The notes under the pieces were generated by a model. The model worked only from the letters and a program-made list of their open reading frames with translations, did no database searches and was not told where the DNA came from. A DNA stretch of 64,000 nucleotides from Ferruginibacter paludis (GTDB taxonomy: Bacteria; Bacteroidota; Bacteroidia; Chitinophagales; Chitinophagaceae): positions 124,001 through 188,000 of the forward strand of contig NZ_JAUFQJ010000013.1 in NCBI RefSeq assembly GCF_030409685.1, read 5' to 3'. The stretch's first letter is position 1; every line of letters starts with the position of its first letter. Shown one piece after another: positions 35,782 to 43,860 of the stretch. The position numbers and the translations under genes were made by a program.

Positions 35782-36570
35782 TTGTCATCTACCATCATCT
35801 ATATAATCATTGGCTACCTGGTTTTGCTCGCCGTAGCTTACCTGGCGCAGGAACGGTTTATTTTTAAACCCGAAAAATTAAAGCCCGATTTTAAATACCA
35901 GTACGATGTGCCATTCAGGGAATTATTTTTTGATGTGGCAGAAGGCGTAAGCATCAATGGACTTCACTTTTATGTTGAAAAACCTTTCGGCCTGATCCTG
36001 TATTTTCATGGTAATTCAAGAAGTATAAAGGGCTGGGCAAAATATGCCAAAGATTTTTACCGCTATGGCTATGATGTGGTGCTGGTAGATTACCGCGGTT
36101 TTGGAAAAAGCACGGGCAAAAGAAGTGAAAAAGACATGCACAAAGACATGCAGTTTGTATACGATACACTCGCCACTAAGCATCATGAAAATCACCTGAT
36201 TATTTATGGAAGAAGCCTGGGAAGCGGTTTTGCAGCTAATTTGGCCAGCGAGAACAAGCCCCGGTATTTAATTTTAGATGCACCTTATTTTAGCTTTAAA
36301 AAAGTGGTTGAACGTTTTTTACCCATCTTGCCGATGCGTTTTGTGTTGCGGTTTCACATGCGTACTGATAAATGGATACCAAAAGTTAACTGCCATACCT
36401 ACATTTTACATGGTACCAAAGACTGGCTGATACCTATCAGCAACAGCGAAAAATTGCAGGCCTTAAATCCACGGAAAATAACCCTGATACGCATACAGGG
36501 CGGTGGCCACAATAACCTGCCTTCCTTTCCGGAATATCATAATTTCATCAGGGATATTTTAGCGCCCTGA
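35782..36570 (+). CDS. Alpha/beta hydrolase, membrane-anchored
   Basis: A serine hydrolase with one N-terminal membrane anchor (IIYIIIGYLVLLAVAYLAQ). The oxyanion-side motif LYFHGNSRSIKGWAKYA, the nucleophile elbow YGRSLGSG, and late Asp (HGTKDWLIP) and His (GGGHNNLPSFPEY) complete a catalytic triad. The substrate is unknown. It is a paralogue of the next gene (shared FKYQYDVPF / YQYHFNVPF start and DYRGFGKSTG / DYPGFGKSTG). An ATG at 35698 would add 28 residues that partly run back to the GC-rich element and have no counterpart in the paralogue, so the TTG at 35782 is preferred; this start is uncertain. Confidence 0.75.
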   Translation: MSSTIIYIIIGYLVLLAVAYLAQERFIFKPEKLKPDFKYQYDVPFRELFFDVAEGVSINGLHFYVEKPFGLILYFHGNSRSIKGWAKYAKDFYRYGYDVVLVDYRGFGKSTGKRSEKDMHKDMQFVYDTLATKHHENHLIIYGRSLGSGFAANLASENKPRYLILDAPYFSFKKVVERFLPILPMRFVLRFHMRTDKWIPKVNCHTYILHGTKDWLIPISNSEKLQALNPRKITLIRIQGGGHNNLPSFPEYHNFIRDILAP

Positions 36571-36612
36571 TATCAGTAAATGTGTTGGGCAACTTTAGAA
36601 TAAATACTTCAG

Positions 36613-37431
36613 ATGAATAACAGGATAAAAATTAAAGTGAGGAAGTGGCTAAAATGGTTGGTTATTGTATATGTATGCATCGGGATTGCTTTGTATTTTT
36701 TGCAGAACTTGTTTTTGTTTCACCCGGTACATCTTGCCAGGAATTACCAGTATCATTTTAATGTTCCATTTAAAGAATATGACATTCCTTTTAACACAAA
36801 AGATACCATCAATATGGTGAAATTTTTTCCGGCAGATTCACTGCGAAAAGGAGTTGTCATTTACTTTCACGGTAACCGGGGCAATATCAACCGCTATGCA
36901 AAATTTACATCCAATTTTACCAAACATGGCTATGAAGTATGGATGGCAGATTACCCGGGTTTCGGAAAAAGTACAGGTACACGAAATGAAAAAATATTGT
37001 ACCGGCAGGCAGAACAAATCTATGCTTTGGCAGCTGCAGCCTTTCCTGCTAACAATATTGTTGTTTACGGCAAGTCATTTGGCACCGGCATTGCGGCTTA
37101 CCTTGCATCCACACAACAATGCAGCCAACTGATTTTAGAAACACCTTATTACAGCATTGCCGATTTGTTTGGCTGCTATGCACCCATTTATCCTGTAAGC
37201 GCCATGGCTAACTATACTATTCCATCCAACAAATACCTGGCTAAAATCAAAGTGCCCGTCACCATTTTTCATGGAACATCAGATGGGGTAATTCCTTACA
37301 GTTGTGCTTCCAGACTAAAAAAGGTTTTAAAACCAACTGATCAGTTTATTACAATCCAAAATGGCACGCATCATAACCTCAACGAGTATGCGCTTTTTCA
37401 TCAAAAGCTGGATTCTTTGCTGCTGCAATAA
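36613..37431 (+). CDS. Alpha/beta hydrolase, membrane-anchored paralogue
   Basis: A 272-residue protein with one N-terminal membrane helix (WLVIVYVCIGIALYFLQNLF) after a basic start. IYFHGNRGNINRYAKF, the elbow YGKSFGTG, Asp in HGTSDGVIP and His in NGTHHNLNEY form the expected triad. It is adjacent to and clearly related to the gene at 35782, so the pair arose by tandem duplication. Similar proteins are annotated in general terms as BAAT/FrsA or Bem46-like hydrolases, and no substrate is known. Its stop codon lies 1 base from the stop of the convergent LD-carboxypeptidase gene. Confidence 0.85.
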   Translation: MNNRIKIKVRKWLKWLVIVYVCIGIALYFLQNLFLFHPVHLARNYQYHFNVPFKEYDIPFNTKDTINMVKFFPADSLRKGVVIYFHGNRGNINRYAKFTSNFTKHGYEVWMADYPGFGKSTGTRNEKILYRQAEQIYALAAAAFPANNIVVYGKSFGTGIAAYLASTQQCSQLILETPYYSIADLFGCYAPIYPVSAMANYTIPSNKYLAKIKVPVTIFHGTSDGVIPYSCASRLKKVLKPTDQFITIQNGTHHNLNEYALFHQKLDSLLLQ

Positions 37432-37432
37432 T

Positions 37433-38344
37433 TTATTGTTCCGATAACTGCACTTTAGTTTTACCAACAGTCAACTGGTAAGTACCACCTATTTTTAATG
37501 CATAGTTTTCCGTACCATGGCTAACCGGGAAGTGAAAGCATATGGGGTAAGCATAATCTTTTACTATATCATAAATCACTTCATCAATATTTTTCCCAAA
37601 TGGCCTGTCTGTATCTTTCATATCCGTAAAACCGCCGATAATTAAACCGGCAAGGTTATCCAGTTTGCCACTGCGTTTTAACTGGTACAACATACGGTCG
37701 ATGCCATAAAGATATTCTCCGATGTCTTCGATAAAAAGTAATTTATTTTTTGTGTTGACGTCAGATGGTGTACCTGTTAAATGTGCCAGCAGCGAAAGGT
37801 TGCCACCCACCAGTTCACCGCTTGCGTTTCCCTGCTGGTTGTACGCATGAGTACCTGAGGTGTATTTATTTTTTTTACCAGCCAGCATTTGTTTCAAAGA
37901 GAGCACATACTCATTTTCCGCACCACCATCATTAAAAGCGGATGCCATTGGCGCATGTATGCTGGCTGTTTTGCAGGTTGTAAAAATATGATTTTGCAAA
38001 ACAGTGATGTCACTAAAACCAATGATCCATTTGGGTTTTCGCTTAAATTTTTTAAAATCGAGCCGGTCAATAATTCTGCTGGTACCGTAGCCGCCGCGGC
38101 CACATAAGATAGCGTGGATGCTGTCATCATCCAGCATTGTCTGTAACTCGTTCAGCCGTTCTTCATCGGTACCTGAAAAATAGTTTGCTGAGTTACTGCC
38201 CAGTGTTTTGCCCACCATTACCTGGTAGCCCCATTGTTGTAATGTATCAATACATGTCTGTGCTTTTTCTTTGGCCATATAACCGGCCGGGCAGGTAATG
38301 CCAATCGTGTCGCCTTTTTTTAAATAGGGAGGAGTTTTTATCAT
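37433..38344 (-). CDS. LD-carboxypeptidase (peptidase S66), cytoplasmic form
   Basis: A 303-residue serine peptidase of the LdcA family, which removes the terminal D-Ala from tetrapeptide stems of recycled peptidoglycan. Family blocks are GDTIGITCPAGYM, ILCGRGGYGTSRIIDRLDF, the nucleophile in WIIGFSDITVL, Glu in LLFIEDIGEYLYGIDRML and His in FPVSHGTENYAL. There is no signal peptide, as for E. coli LdcA. Its ATG overlaps the stop of the upstream S66 gene by 4 bases (ATGA), so the two are translated together. The pair reflects a tandem duplication. Confidence 0.92.
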   Translation of the reverse strand: MIKTPPYLKKGDTIGITCPAGYMAKEKAQTCIDTLQQWGYQVMVGKTLGSNSANYFSGTDEERLNELQTMLDDDSIHAILCGRGGYGTSRIIDRLDFKKFKRKPKWIIGFSDITVLQNHIFTTCKTASIHAPMASAFNDGGAENEYVLSLKQMLAGKKNKYTSGTHAYNQQGNASGELVGGNLSLLAHLTGTPSDVNTKNKLLFIEDIGEYLYGIDRMLYQLKRSGKLDNLAGLIIGGFTDMKDTDRPFGKNIDEVIYDIVKDYAYPICFHFPVSHGTENYALKIGGTYQLTVGKTKVQLSEQ

Positions 38345-39363
38345 AATTTTTCAGTTAGCATGCTGCTATTTAATTCAACTTTTAAGGTATGCTTTACACC
38401 ACATTTTAAAGCAACATTATATTTCTGATGTCCCACCGGAAAATCAAATGCCACCGGAAAATCATATTCCTTTACTTTCTCCAGCACGATATCTTCCAGT
38501 GCTTTTCCAAATTCTTCACCGGGATCATCAGGTTTTATTTTGAAGCCACCTACAATCAAACCGGCAAGGGAAGAAAGCTTACCACTTCTTTTTAAGTTCC
38601 AGAACATACGGTCAATGCTGTACAAATACTCACCGGTATCTTCTACAAAAAGTATTTTATTTTTTGTGATGATATCGCTTTTACTGCCTGCCAAAGACTC
38701 AAGCGTTTTTAAATTGCCACCAACCAAAGTGCCGGTTGCAACGCCCAATTTGTTTTTAATATTTGGCAAAAAAGAATAAGTCATTTTCTCCCCAATGAGG
38801 CATTTGAAAATACTTTCTATACTTTCTCTCTGCACAGGTTCTGCAAGGTTCCAGTCTGCCGGAAAACTGTTACACATTTTTGAATGAACGGATGCAACTC
38901 CATAGTTACGGTTCAGGTGACTGTGCAGCACGGTAATGTCGCTGAAGCCTATGATCCATTTCGGGTGCAGTTCAAACTGTTTAAAATTCAGACTGTCAAT
39001 GATTCTTACAGCACCATAACCTCCCCGTGCACAAAGGATAGCCTTTATTTTTTTGTCATCCAGCATTTGCTGAAAGTCATTTCTCCTTTCTTCGTCGGTA
39101 CCGCCAAAAGTAAAATCCTTTTTTCCAACTGTAGTACCAAAACTTATTTTAAAGCCCCATTCAGTTAATTTGTTCACTGCCGGTAACATGTCTTCATTGG
39201 TAATGAAGCCGGCAGGGCAGGTAATTCCGATAGTGTCGTCTTTTTTTAAGTAAGAAGGTATAACAGTTTTACCTTCAGGTTCTTCAGAAGATGCAATTGT
39301 TGCAATTCCTGGAAACGAGGCTGCCAGCGGTACTACAGAGGATATAAATTTTTTTCGGTTCAT
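38341..39363 (-). CDS. LD-carboxypeptidase (peptidase S66), exported form
   Basis: A 340-residue paralogue of the previous gene with an added N-terminal leader (MNRKKFISSVVPLAASFPG) that looks like an export signal; it has an Arg-Lys rather than twin Arg pair. The core has DTIGITCPAGFI, LCARGGYGAVRIIDSL, WIIGFSDITVLHSH, LFVEDTGEYLYSIDRMF and FPVGHQKYNV with the Ser, Glu and His of the S66 triad. An exported and a cytoplasmic copy in one operon suggest cleavage of wall peptides on both sides of the membrane, or release of microcin-type peptides; this is an inference. Confidence 0.9.
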   Translation of the reverse strand: MNRKKFISSVVPLAASFPGIATIASSEEPEGKTVIPSYLKKDDTIGITCPAGFITNEDMLPAVNKLTEWGFKISFGTTVGKKDFTFGGTDEERRNDFQQMLDDKKIKAILCARGGYGAVRIIDSLNFKQFELHPKWIIGFSDITVLHSHLNRNYGVASVHSKMCNSFPADWNLAEPVQRESIESIFKCLIGEKMTYSFLPNIKNKLGVATGTLVGGNLKTLESLAGSKSDIITKNKILFVEDTGEYLYSIDRMFWNLKRSGKLSSLAGLIVGGFKIKPDDPGEEFGKALEDIVLEKVKEYDFPVAFDFPVGHQKYNVALKCGVKHTLKVELNSSMLTEKL

Positions 39364-39395
39364 CGTGTGTCAATTGAGTATTGCTTACCGTCCCG

Positions 39396-40166
39396 TTATA
39401 ATTCAAAGCCCATTCCACCTTTTAAAGCTTTTTGATATTTACGTAAATCAAATTTGTACAACCACGGAGCCTTATGTGCTACGCCTTTTTTTGTTTCATT
39501 TAATCTTTTTAAAATGCCCGTACTTAAAATTTTTCGCTGAAAATTTCTCCGGTCGAGTTTCCGGTCCAAAATTGTTTCGTACAATTTTTGTAGTTCCGGC
39601 ATCGTAAATTTTTCGGGTAAAAGATTATACCCAACCGGATGGTAATTTAATTGGGATTGCAAATTCTCCAGCGCTTTTTTTAAAATTTCACGATGGTCCA
39701 GCAACATCTCAGGTATGTCATGAATATTAAACCATTCGCAGGAACTGGATAAAACATCGGGTACCGGCTTTACCTCAGGAAAATTCACCAGCGCTGAATA
39801 ACCAACGGTTACAAATCTTTCAAACATCCAGCTTTCATTAATTTTTACGCCTGCATTTTTTAAAAACTGCTGATTGATTTTTTTTGTCGATCTTGATGGA
39901 TCACTGAATACATGAAACTGCTGCATGTAAATTTCTTCCAGTCCTGTACGTTCCTTTAGAATTCGTTTGGCCGATTCGTCCATGTGTTCATCTTTTAACA
40001 CGAAGCCACCCGGCAGCGCCCATAGTTTGGCATACTTGGCATATAATAACAATACTTTTAATTCATTTTTATCAAATCCAAAAATGATGCAGTCAACAGA
40101 AATATTACGCAGATATTTTTCATGACCAAGCAAAAAGTGCTCGCTTAATTCTTTATCGAAACTCAT
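39396..40166 (-). CDS. NrtR-like Nudix-domain transcriptional regulator
   Basis: An N-terminal Nudix fold (about residues 20-150) is joined to a C-terminal winged helix (LQKLYETILDRKLDRRNFQRKIL, then KGVAHKAPWLYKFD). This is the NrtR plan, whose members sense ADP-ribose or sugar metabolites and repress nearby genes; Bacteroidota members control sugar use. The Nudix box reads G-x5-E-x7-RILKERTG in place of RExxEExG, so two catalytic acids are lost and hydrolysis is unlikely. The ATG at 40166 is chosen over 40193, which adds nine hydrophobic residues not seen in the family. It is divergent from a DUF4405-type gene and a GH3 gene, the most likely targets. Confidence 0.85.
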   Translation of the reverse strand: MSFDKELSEHFLLGHEKYLRNISVDCIIFGFDKNELKVLLLYAKYAKLWALPGGFVLKDEHMDESAKRILKERTGLEEIYMQQFHVFSDPSRSTKKINQQFLKNAGVKINESWMFERFVTVGYSALVNFPEVKPVPDVLSSSCEWFNIHDIPEMLLDHREILKKALENLQSQLNYHPVGYNLLPEKFTMPELQKLYETILDRKLDRRNFQRKILSTGILKRLNETKKGVAHKAPWLYKFDLRKYQKALKGGMGFEL

Positions 40167-40231
40167 ACTATAAAAATAAAGGGCTGCAGGCACATTAAAA
40201 ATAAAATTATTGGAGAAAAAAAATAATTTAC

Positions 40232-40254
40232 CATTGTGTCATATTAACGCAATG
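40232..40254. promoter_or_regulatory. Candidate operator: 23-bp quasi-palindrome
   Basis: CATTG (40232-40236) and CAATG (40250-40254) are the ends of a sequence symmetric at 16 of 23 positions, including inner G, T and A/C pairs. It ends 6 bases before the -7 element TATCTTTG (40261-40268), where a bound repressor would block the + strand promoter. Confidence 0.45.
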
Positions 40255-40260
40255 AACTTT

Positions 40261-40268
40261 TATCTTTG
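40261..40268 (+). promoter_or_regulatory. Candidate -7 element for the DUF4405-GH3 transcript
   Basis: TATCTTTG matches TAnnTTTG. The -33 position is occupied by the quasi-palindrome and has no clear TTTG. Transcription would give a leader of about 95 bases before 40372. Confidence 0.4.
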
Positions 40269-40371
40269 TGAAATAAGAACGATCAGGCCGTTGTCGCAAT
40301 TTTTTAACGCTTTGTCTCATTTCAAAAAGTGGGCGGTAATTGTTAATTAAGTTTGCAGACAATTAAAAATT

Positions 40372-41220
40372 ATGAAAAAGAAAAACATCATCAGCCTTAG
40401 CATTGCACTGGCTTTTTTATTCCTGTCCGTTACCGGTTTACTGCTTTATTTCGGTTTAAAACCAGAGTTTGTAACATCTATCCACGTGTTGCTTGGCCTG
40501 GTATTTATTGGCTTTGCCTTTTTCCATATTAAAAATAACTGGCCCTCTCTGAAAGTATATACCAAGGATCGTAAAGAAGGTGGCATAAAAAAAGAGTTTC
40601 TTGTTGCCGCTGCAGTTGTTGGCATTTTTTTATTAGGTGCCGGGTTTAGCCTCCCGCCTTTCGGAGAGATACAGCATTTTGGAGAAGACTTAACCCGTGG
40701 TGGCGGTGGCAAAGGCGGCCGTATGGAAAAAGCATCTTTTGATAAGATTATTACCAATAAGGATAAACAGGGCAAAACCATTCAATTGATTATTGAAAAA
40801 AGTAACGAAGTAATTACGCCTGTTATCACTATCTGGACAAACGATACAGCCGGTAATTTTATCGATAATCTTTTTGTGCCGGCCAAAACAATTGAGGTCA
40901 CTTCCGGTGAGGCCGATAAACGCCATGCGTTGTATGAAGGCGAGACTGAAACTAACAGTTTTACACCTGCAATGTCACCGGGCTGGCAGGCTGCTACAAA
41001 GGATACGGCAACCAATTATGCTGAGGCTACACCTACCGATAATTTTTTTCTTACCACTAAAACAAAAGCGGGTGATACATTTCAGTTGATGCTGGAAATA
41101 AAAGACAATGGCAAAACCGAATTGTACAAAGCACTCGTGGATAGAACAAAAAGTAATGCAGTTGCTTTAAAAGCCGCGAATGGGGCATTACTGGTGAGAG
41201 CTGTTGCTGAACTGGAATAA
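40372..41220 (+). CDS. DUF4405-type membrane protein with C-terminal extracytoplasmic domain
   Basis: A 282-residue protein. Three membrane segments occupy about residues 5-27, 36-54 and 74-94. His residues in TSIHVLLGL and FFHIKNNW match the pattern of DUF4405, a small family related to di-heme cytochrome b subunits. After a Gly-rich hinge (TRGGGGKGGR), about 170 residues form a beta-rich domain with IEKSNEVITPVITIWTND and SPGWQAATKDT, which recalls the DUF2271-type domains associated with extracytoplasmic flavin electron transfer. The second assignment is tentative. It is followed 33 bases later by a GH3 gene and divergent from the Nudix regulator. Confidence 0.6.
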   Translation: MKKKNIISLSIALAFLFLSVTGLLLYFGLKPEFVTSIHVLLGLVFIGFAFFHIKNNWPSLKVYTKDRKEGGIKKEFLVAAAVVGIFLLGAGFSLPPFGEIQHFGEDLTRGGGGKGGRMEKASFDKIITNKDKQGKTIQLIIEKSNEVITPVITIWTNDTAGNFIDNLFVPAKTIEVTSGEADKRHALYEGETETNSFTPAMSPGWQAATKDTATNYAEATPTDNFFLTTKTKAGDTFQLMLEIKDNGKTELYKALVDRTKSNAVALKAANGALLVRAVAELE

Positions 41221-41253
41221 AAAAATTACATCACTATAACACAAAGCTTCTGT

Positions 41254-43599
41254 ATGAAAAGAATTTATTGTTTGTTTATATCGGTTCATTTATTGGGTGC
41301 CGCTCCGGCACAATTACCAAAGTTGGGCAAAAGCCCGGTAAAAGAAATAGTCGCCGCCATGACGCTGGAAGAAAAAGCCAAACTGCTCACTGGTAACGGA
41401 TTTAAGATGCCTGGAATGAAGCCTCCCGGCGGGCCGGTAGTTGGAACTACGCAGGACAAAGTGCCCGGTGCAGCAGGTACAACATTTGCCATTCCGCGAT
41501 TGGGCATTCCGTCAATAGTAGTTGCTGATGGACCAGCGGGGGTACGCATTGATCCCGTTAGAAACGGCGATAGTTCCAAAACATTTTATGCAACTGCCTG
41601 GCCTATTGGTACGTTGCTGGCTTCTTCATGGGACACCGCACTGGTTAGAAATGTAGGTGTTGCCTTTGGCAGCGAAGTACATGAATATGGCGTGGACATT
41701 TTGCTGGCGCCGGCATTAAACATTCACCGCAATCCCCTGGGCGGAAGAAACTTTGAATATTATAGCGAAGATCCGGTTGTTGCCGGCAATATCACTGCTG
41801 CGATGGTTAACGGAATCGAATTCAACGGTGTTGGTACTTCCATCAAACATTTCGCTGCCAACAACCAGGAAACCAACCGCAATACGGTGAACACCATCCT
41901 TAGCGAAAGGGCACTCAGGGAAATCTATTTAAAAGGTTTTCAGATAGCCGTTAAAAAATCGCAACCATGGACGGTGATGAGTTCCTATAATTTAATCAAC
42001 GGAACCTATACCTCCCAGGAATATGATTTGCTTACCACCATACTTAGAAAAGAATGGGGCTTTAAAGGTTTTGTAATGACAGACTGGTTTGGAGGAAAAG
42101 ATCCGGTAGCACAAATGAAAGCGGGTAATGATTTATTGATGCCGGGTACGACACAACAATCGCAGGCGATTATTTCTGCTGTTCAGCATGACTCGCTGGA
42201 TGTAAAAGTACTGGATGAAAATGTGGAAAGAATGCTCAATGTAATTTTGGAATCACCTGCTTTCAAAGGATACAAATTCAGCGACAAGCCAGATTTGGCA
42301 AAGGATGCAGCACTTTCGCGTACGGCTGCTGCAGAAGGAATGATACTGCTGCAAAATAAGAGCAATGCCCTGCCTTTGGGTTCAAAGGGTACAGTTGTCG
42401 CCCTGTTTGGTAATAATGGTTACGACCTGATTGCGGGCGGTACAGGAAGCGGTGATGTAAATAAGGCTTATACTGTTTCGTTGGCGCAGGGGCTTACCTC
42501 GGCAGGTTTTAAATTGGATGCAGCATTGCAGAACACTTACACCAATTATTTAAAGGAAGAAAAAATAAAACATCCAAAAAAGGGATTCTTTGAGGAGTTC
42601 ATGCACCCCACTCCACCCATCGCTGAATTTGTTGCGGAGGAAAAAATGGTTGCGCAAAAAGCATCGTCTGCAGCAATTGCCATTATTTCTATTGGAAGAA
42701 ATGCGGGTGAAGGAAGTGACAGAAAATTACCGGGAGATTATTATTTGAACGATACAGAAATGGTGATGATTAAAACAGTCGCCAATGCTTTTCATGCGCA
42801 GCATAAAAAAGTGGTAGTGGTATTGAATACAGGCGGCGTGGTGGATGTTACCAGATGGAGAGATGCGGTGGATGGCATTTTAATGGCATGGCAACCTGGT
42901 TTGGAAGGTGGAAATGCCATTGCTGATGTATTAAGTGGCAAAGTAAATCCTTCCGGTAAGCTGGCAACCACATTCCCAGCCGCTTACGCTGATGTACCTT
43001 CTGCAAAAAGTTTCCCCGGCAAAGAATTTCCGGAGCGTGCCGTTACCGGTATGATGGGCATGCGGCAGGTTCCGGCGGAAGTGACTTACGAAGATGGCAT
43101 TTATGTTGGCTACCGGTATTACAATACATTTAAAGTAAAACCAGCATATGAATTTGGTTTCGGTTTATCGTATACCAATTTTGCTTACAGCAATCTTACC
43201 TTAAGTTCGTCTGTATTGAATGGTAGCATTAAAGCTAAAATCACCGTTACCAACACAGGTAAGGTGGCCGGTAAAGAAGTAGTGCAATTGTATATCAGCG
43301 CACCTGCGGTTAAATTGGCCAAGCCCGCTGAAGAACTGAAAGCATTTGCAAAAACAGCATTGCTGCAGCCGGGTAAAAGCCAGACGATTGAATTTGTGAT
43401 TACTGCCGCCGACCTGGCATCTTTCGATACTAACAGCACATCATGGGTGGCCGAGGCTGGAAAATACATTGTTAAAGCTGCTGCGTCTTCTGAAGACGTA
43501 AAGCAACAAGCTACATTCGAATTGGCAAAAGATATTGTAACAGAGAAGTGTAATAAAGTACTGGTACCACAGGTTGAAATAAACGAATTGAAAAAATAA
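41254..43599 (+). CDS. GH3 family beta-glucosidase, secreted
   Basis: A 781-residue exoglycosidase. The signal peptide covers about residues 1-19. The TIM barrel has VADGPAGVRIDP, LAPALNIHRNPLGGRNFEYYSEDP, KHFAANNQETNRNT and the nucleophile Asp277 in GFVMTDWFGG. The second domain carries SIGRNAGEGSDR, in which the Glu is the probable acid/base, and MAWQPGLEGGNAIADVLSGKVNPSGKL. A fibronectin-III-like end (YEFGFGLSYTNF) closes the enzyme. This subgroup differs from the BglX type at 6185 by its acid/base loop and insert, so the two GH3 genes are not recent duplicates. It is likely co-transcribed with the DUF4405 gene. Confidence 0.93.
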   Translation: MKRIYCLFISVHLLGAAPAQLPKLGKSPVKEIVAAMTLEEKAKLLTGNGFKMPGMKPPGGPVVGTTQDKVPGAAGTTFAIPRLGIPSIVVADGPAGVRIDPVRNGDSSKTFYATAWPIGTLLASSWDTALVRNVGVAFGSEVHEYGVDILLAPALNIHRNPLGGRNFEYYSEDPVVAGNITAAMVNGIEFNGVGTSIKHFAANNQETNRNTVNTILSERALREIYLKGFQIAVKKSQPWTVMSSYNLINGTYTSQEYDLLTTILRKEWGFKGFVMTDWFGGKDPVAQMKAGNDLLMPGTTQQSQAIISAVQHDSLDVKVLDENVERMLNVILESPAFKGYKFSDKPDLAKDAALSRTAAAEGMILLQNKSNALPLGSKGTVVALFGNNGYDLIAGGTGSGDVNKAYTVSLAQGLTSAGFKLDAALQNTYTNYLKEEKIKHPKKGFFEEFMHPTPPIAEFVAEEKMVAQKASSAAIAIISIGRNAGEGSDRKLPGDYYLNDTEMVMIKTVANAFHAQHKKVVVVLNTGGVVDVTRWRDAVDGILMAWQPGLEGGNAIADVLSGKVNPSGKLATTFPAAYADVPSAKSFPGKEFPERAVTGMMGMRQVPAEVTYEDGIYVGYRYYNTFKVKPAYEFGFGLSYTNFAYSNLTLSSSVLNGSIKAKITVTNTGKVAGKEVVQLYISAPAVKLAKPAEELKAFAKTALLQPGKSQTIEFVITAADLASFDTNSTSWVAEAGKYIVKAAASSEDVKQQATFELAKDIVTEKCNKVLVPQVEINELKK

Positions 43600-43620
43600 T
43601 TTTTCCGTTGAAAGCCATTG

Positions 43621-43650
43621 AAACCTCCGCCCGCTGCGGAGGTTTTTCTT
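43621..43650 (+). terminator. Rho-independent terminator of the GH3 gene
   Basis: AACCTCCGC (43622-43630) and GCGGAGGTT (43636-43644) form a perfect 9-bp GC-rich stem with a 5-base loop, followed by a T-rich stretch TTTCTTTG. It lies 22 bases after the stop codon. Confidence 0.9.
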
Positions 43651-43652
43651 TG

Positions 43653-43684
43653 TTTGGGGATTGCACTTGCTTTAGGTAAATTTG
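43653..43684 (+). promoter_or_regulatory. metG promoter with Bacteroidota -33/-7 elements
   Basis: TTTG (43653-43656), exactly 20 bases, then TAAATTTG (43677-43684): a full match to TTTG-N19-21-TAnnTTTG. Transcription should begin near 43691, leaving a leader of about 170 bases before metG in which I see no strong hairpin. Confidence 0.65.
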
Positions 43685-43860
43685 CAGCGTTTATATTTAA
43701 TTTACTCTGCATGTTTGCAAATTAACATGTAAAGAAGGGAAGAGCATTTATTACTTGCAGGTTGTTTTGATTTGAAAGCGTTTAATATTGGATTGATGTA
43801 AAAGAGTGCGACGCCAATGAAGCTTAATAGTAGTACAACAGACAGGACAAAAAAAGTATT

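Noticed and set aside
35514..35798. 94-residue minus-strand frame over the rhodanese end
   Set aside because: Most of it is translation of the GC-rich dispersed element; it has no promoter or domain.
35263..37431. Sulfur or lipid detoxification operon of rhodanese and hydrolases
   Set aside because: The repeat element separates the rhodanese from the hydrolases, and no shared substrate can be argued.
37433..39363. Microcin immunity system (MccF-like)
   Set aside because: Peptidase S66 includes MccF, but the two genes have no microcin biosynthesis genes beside them, and the general LdcA role fits better.
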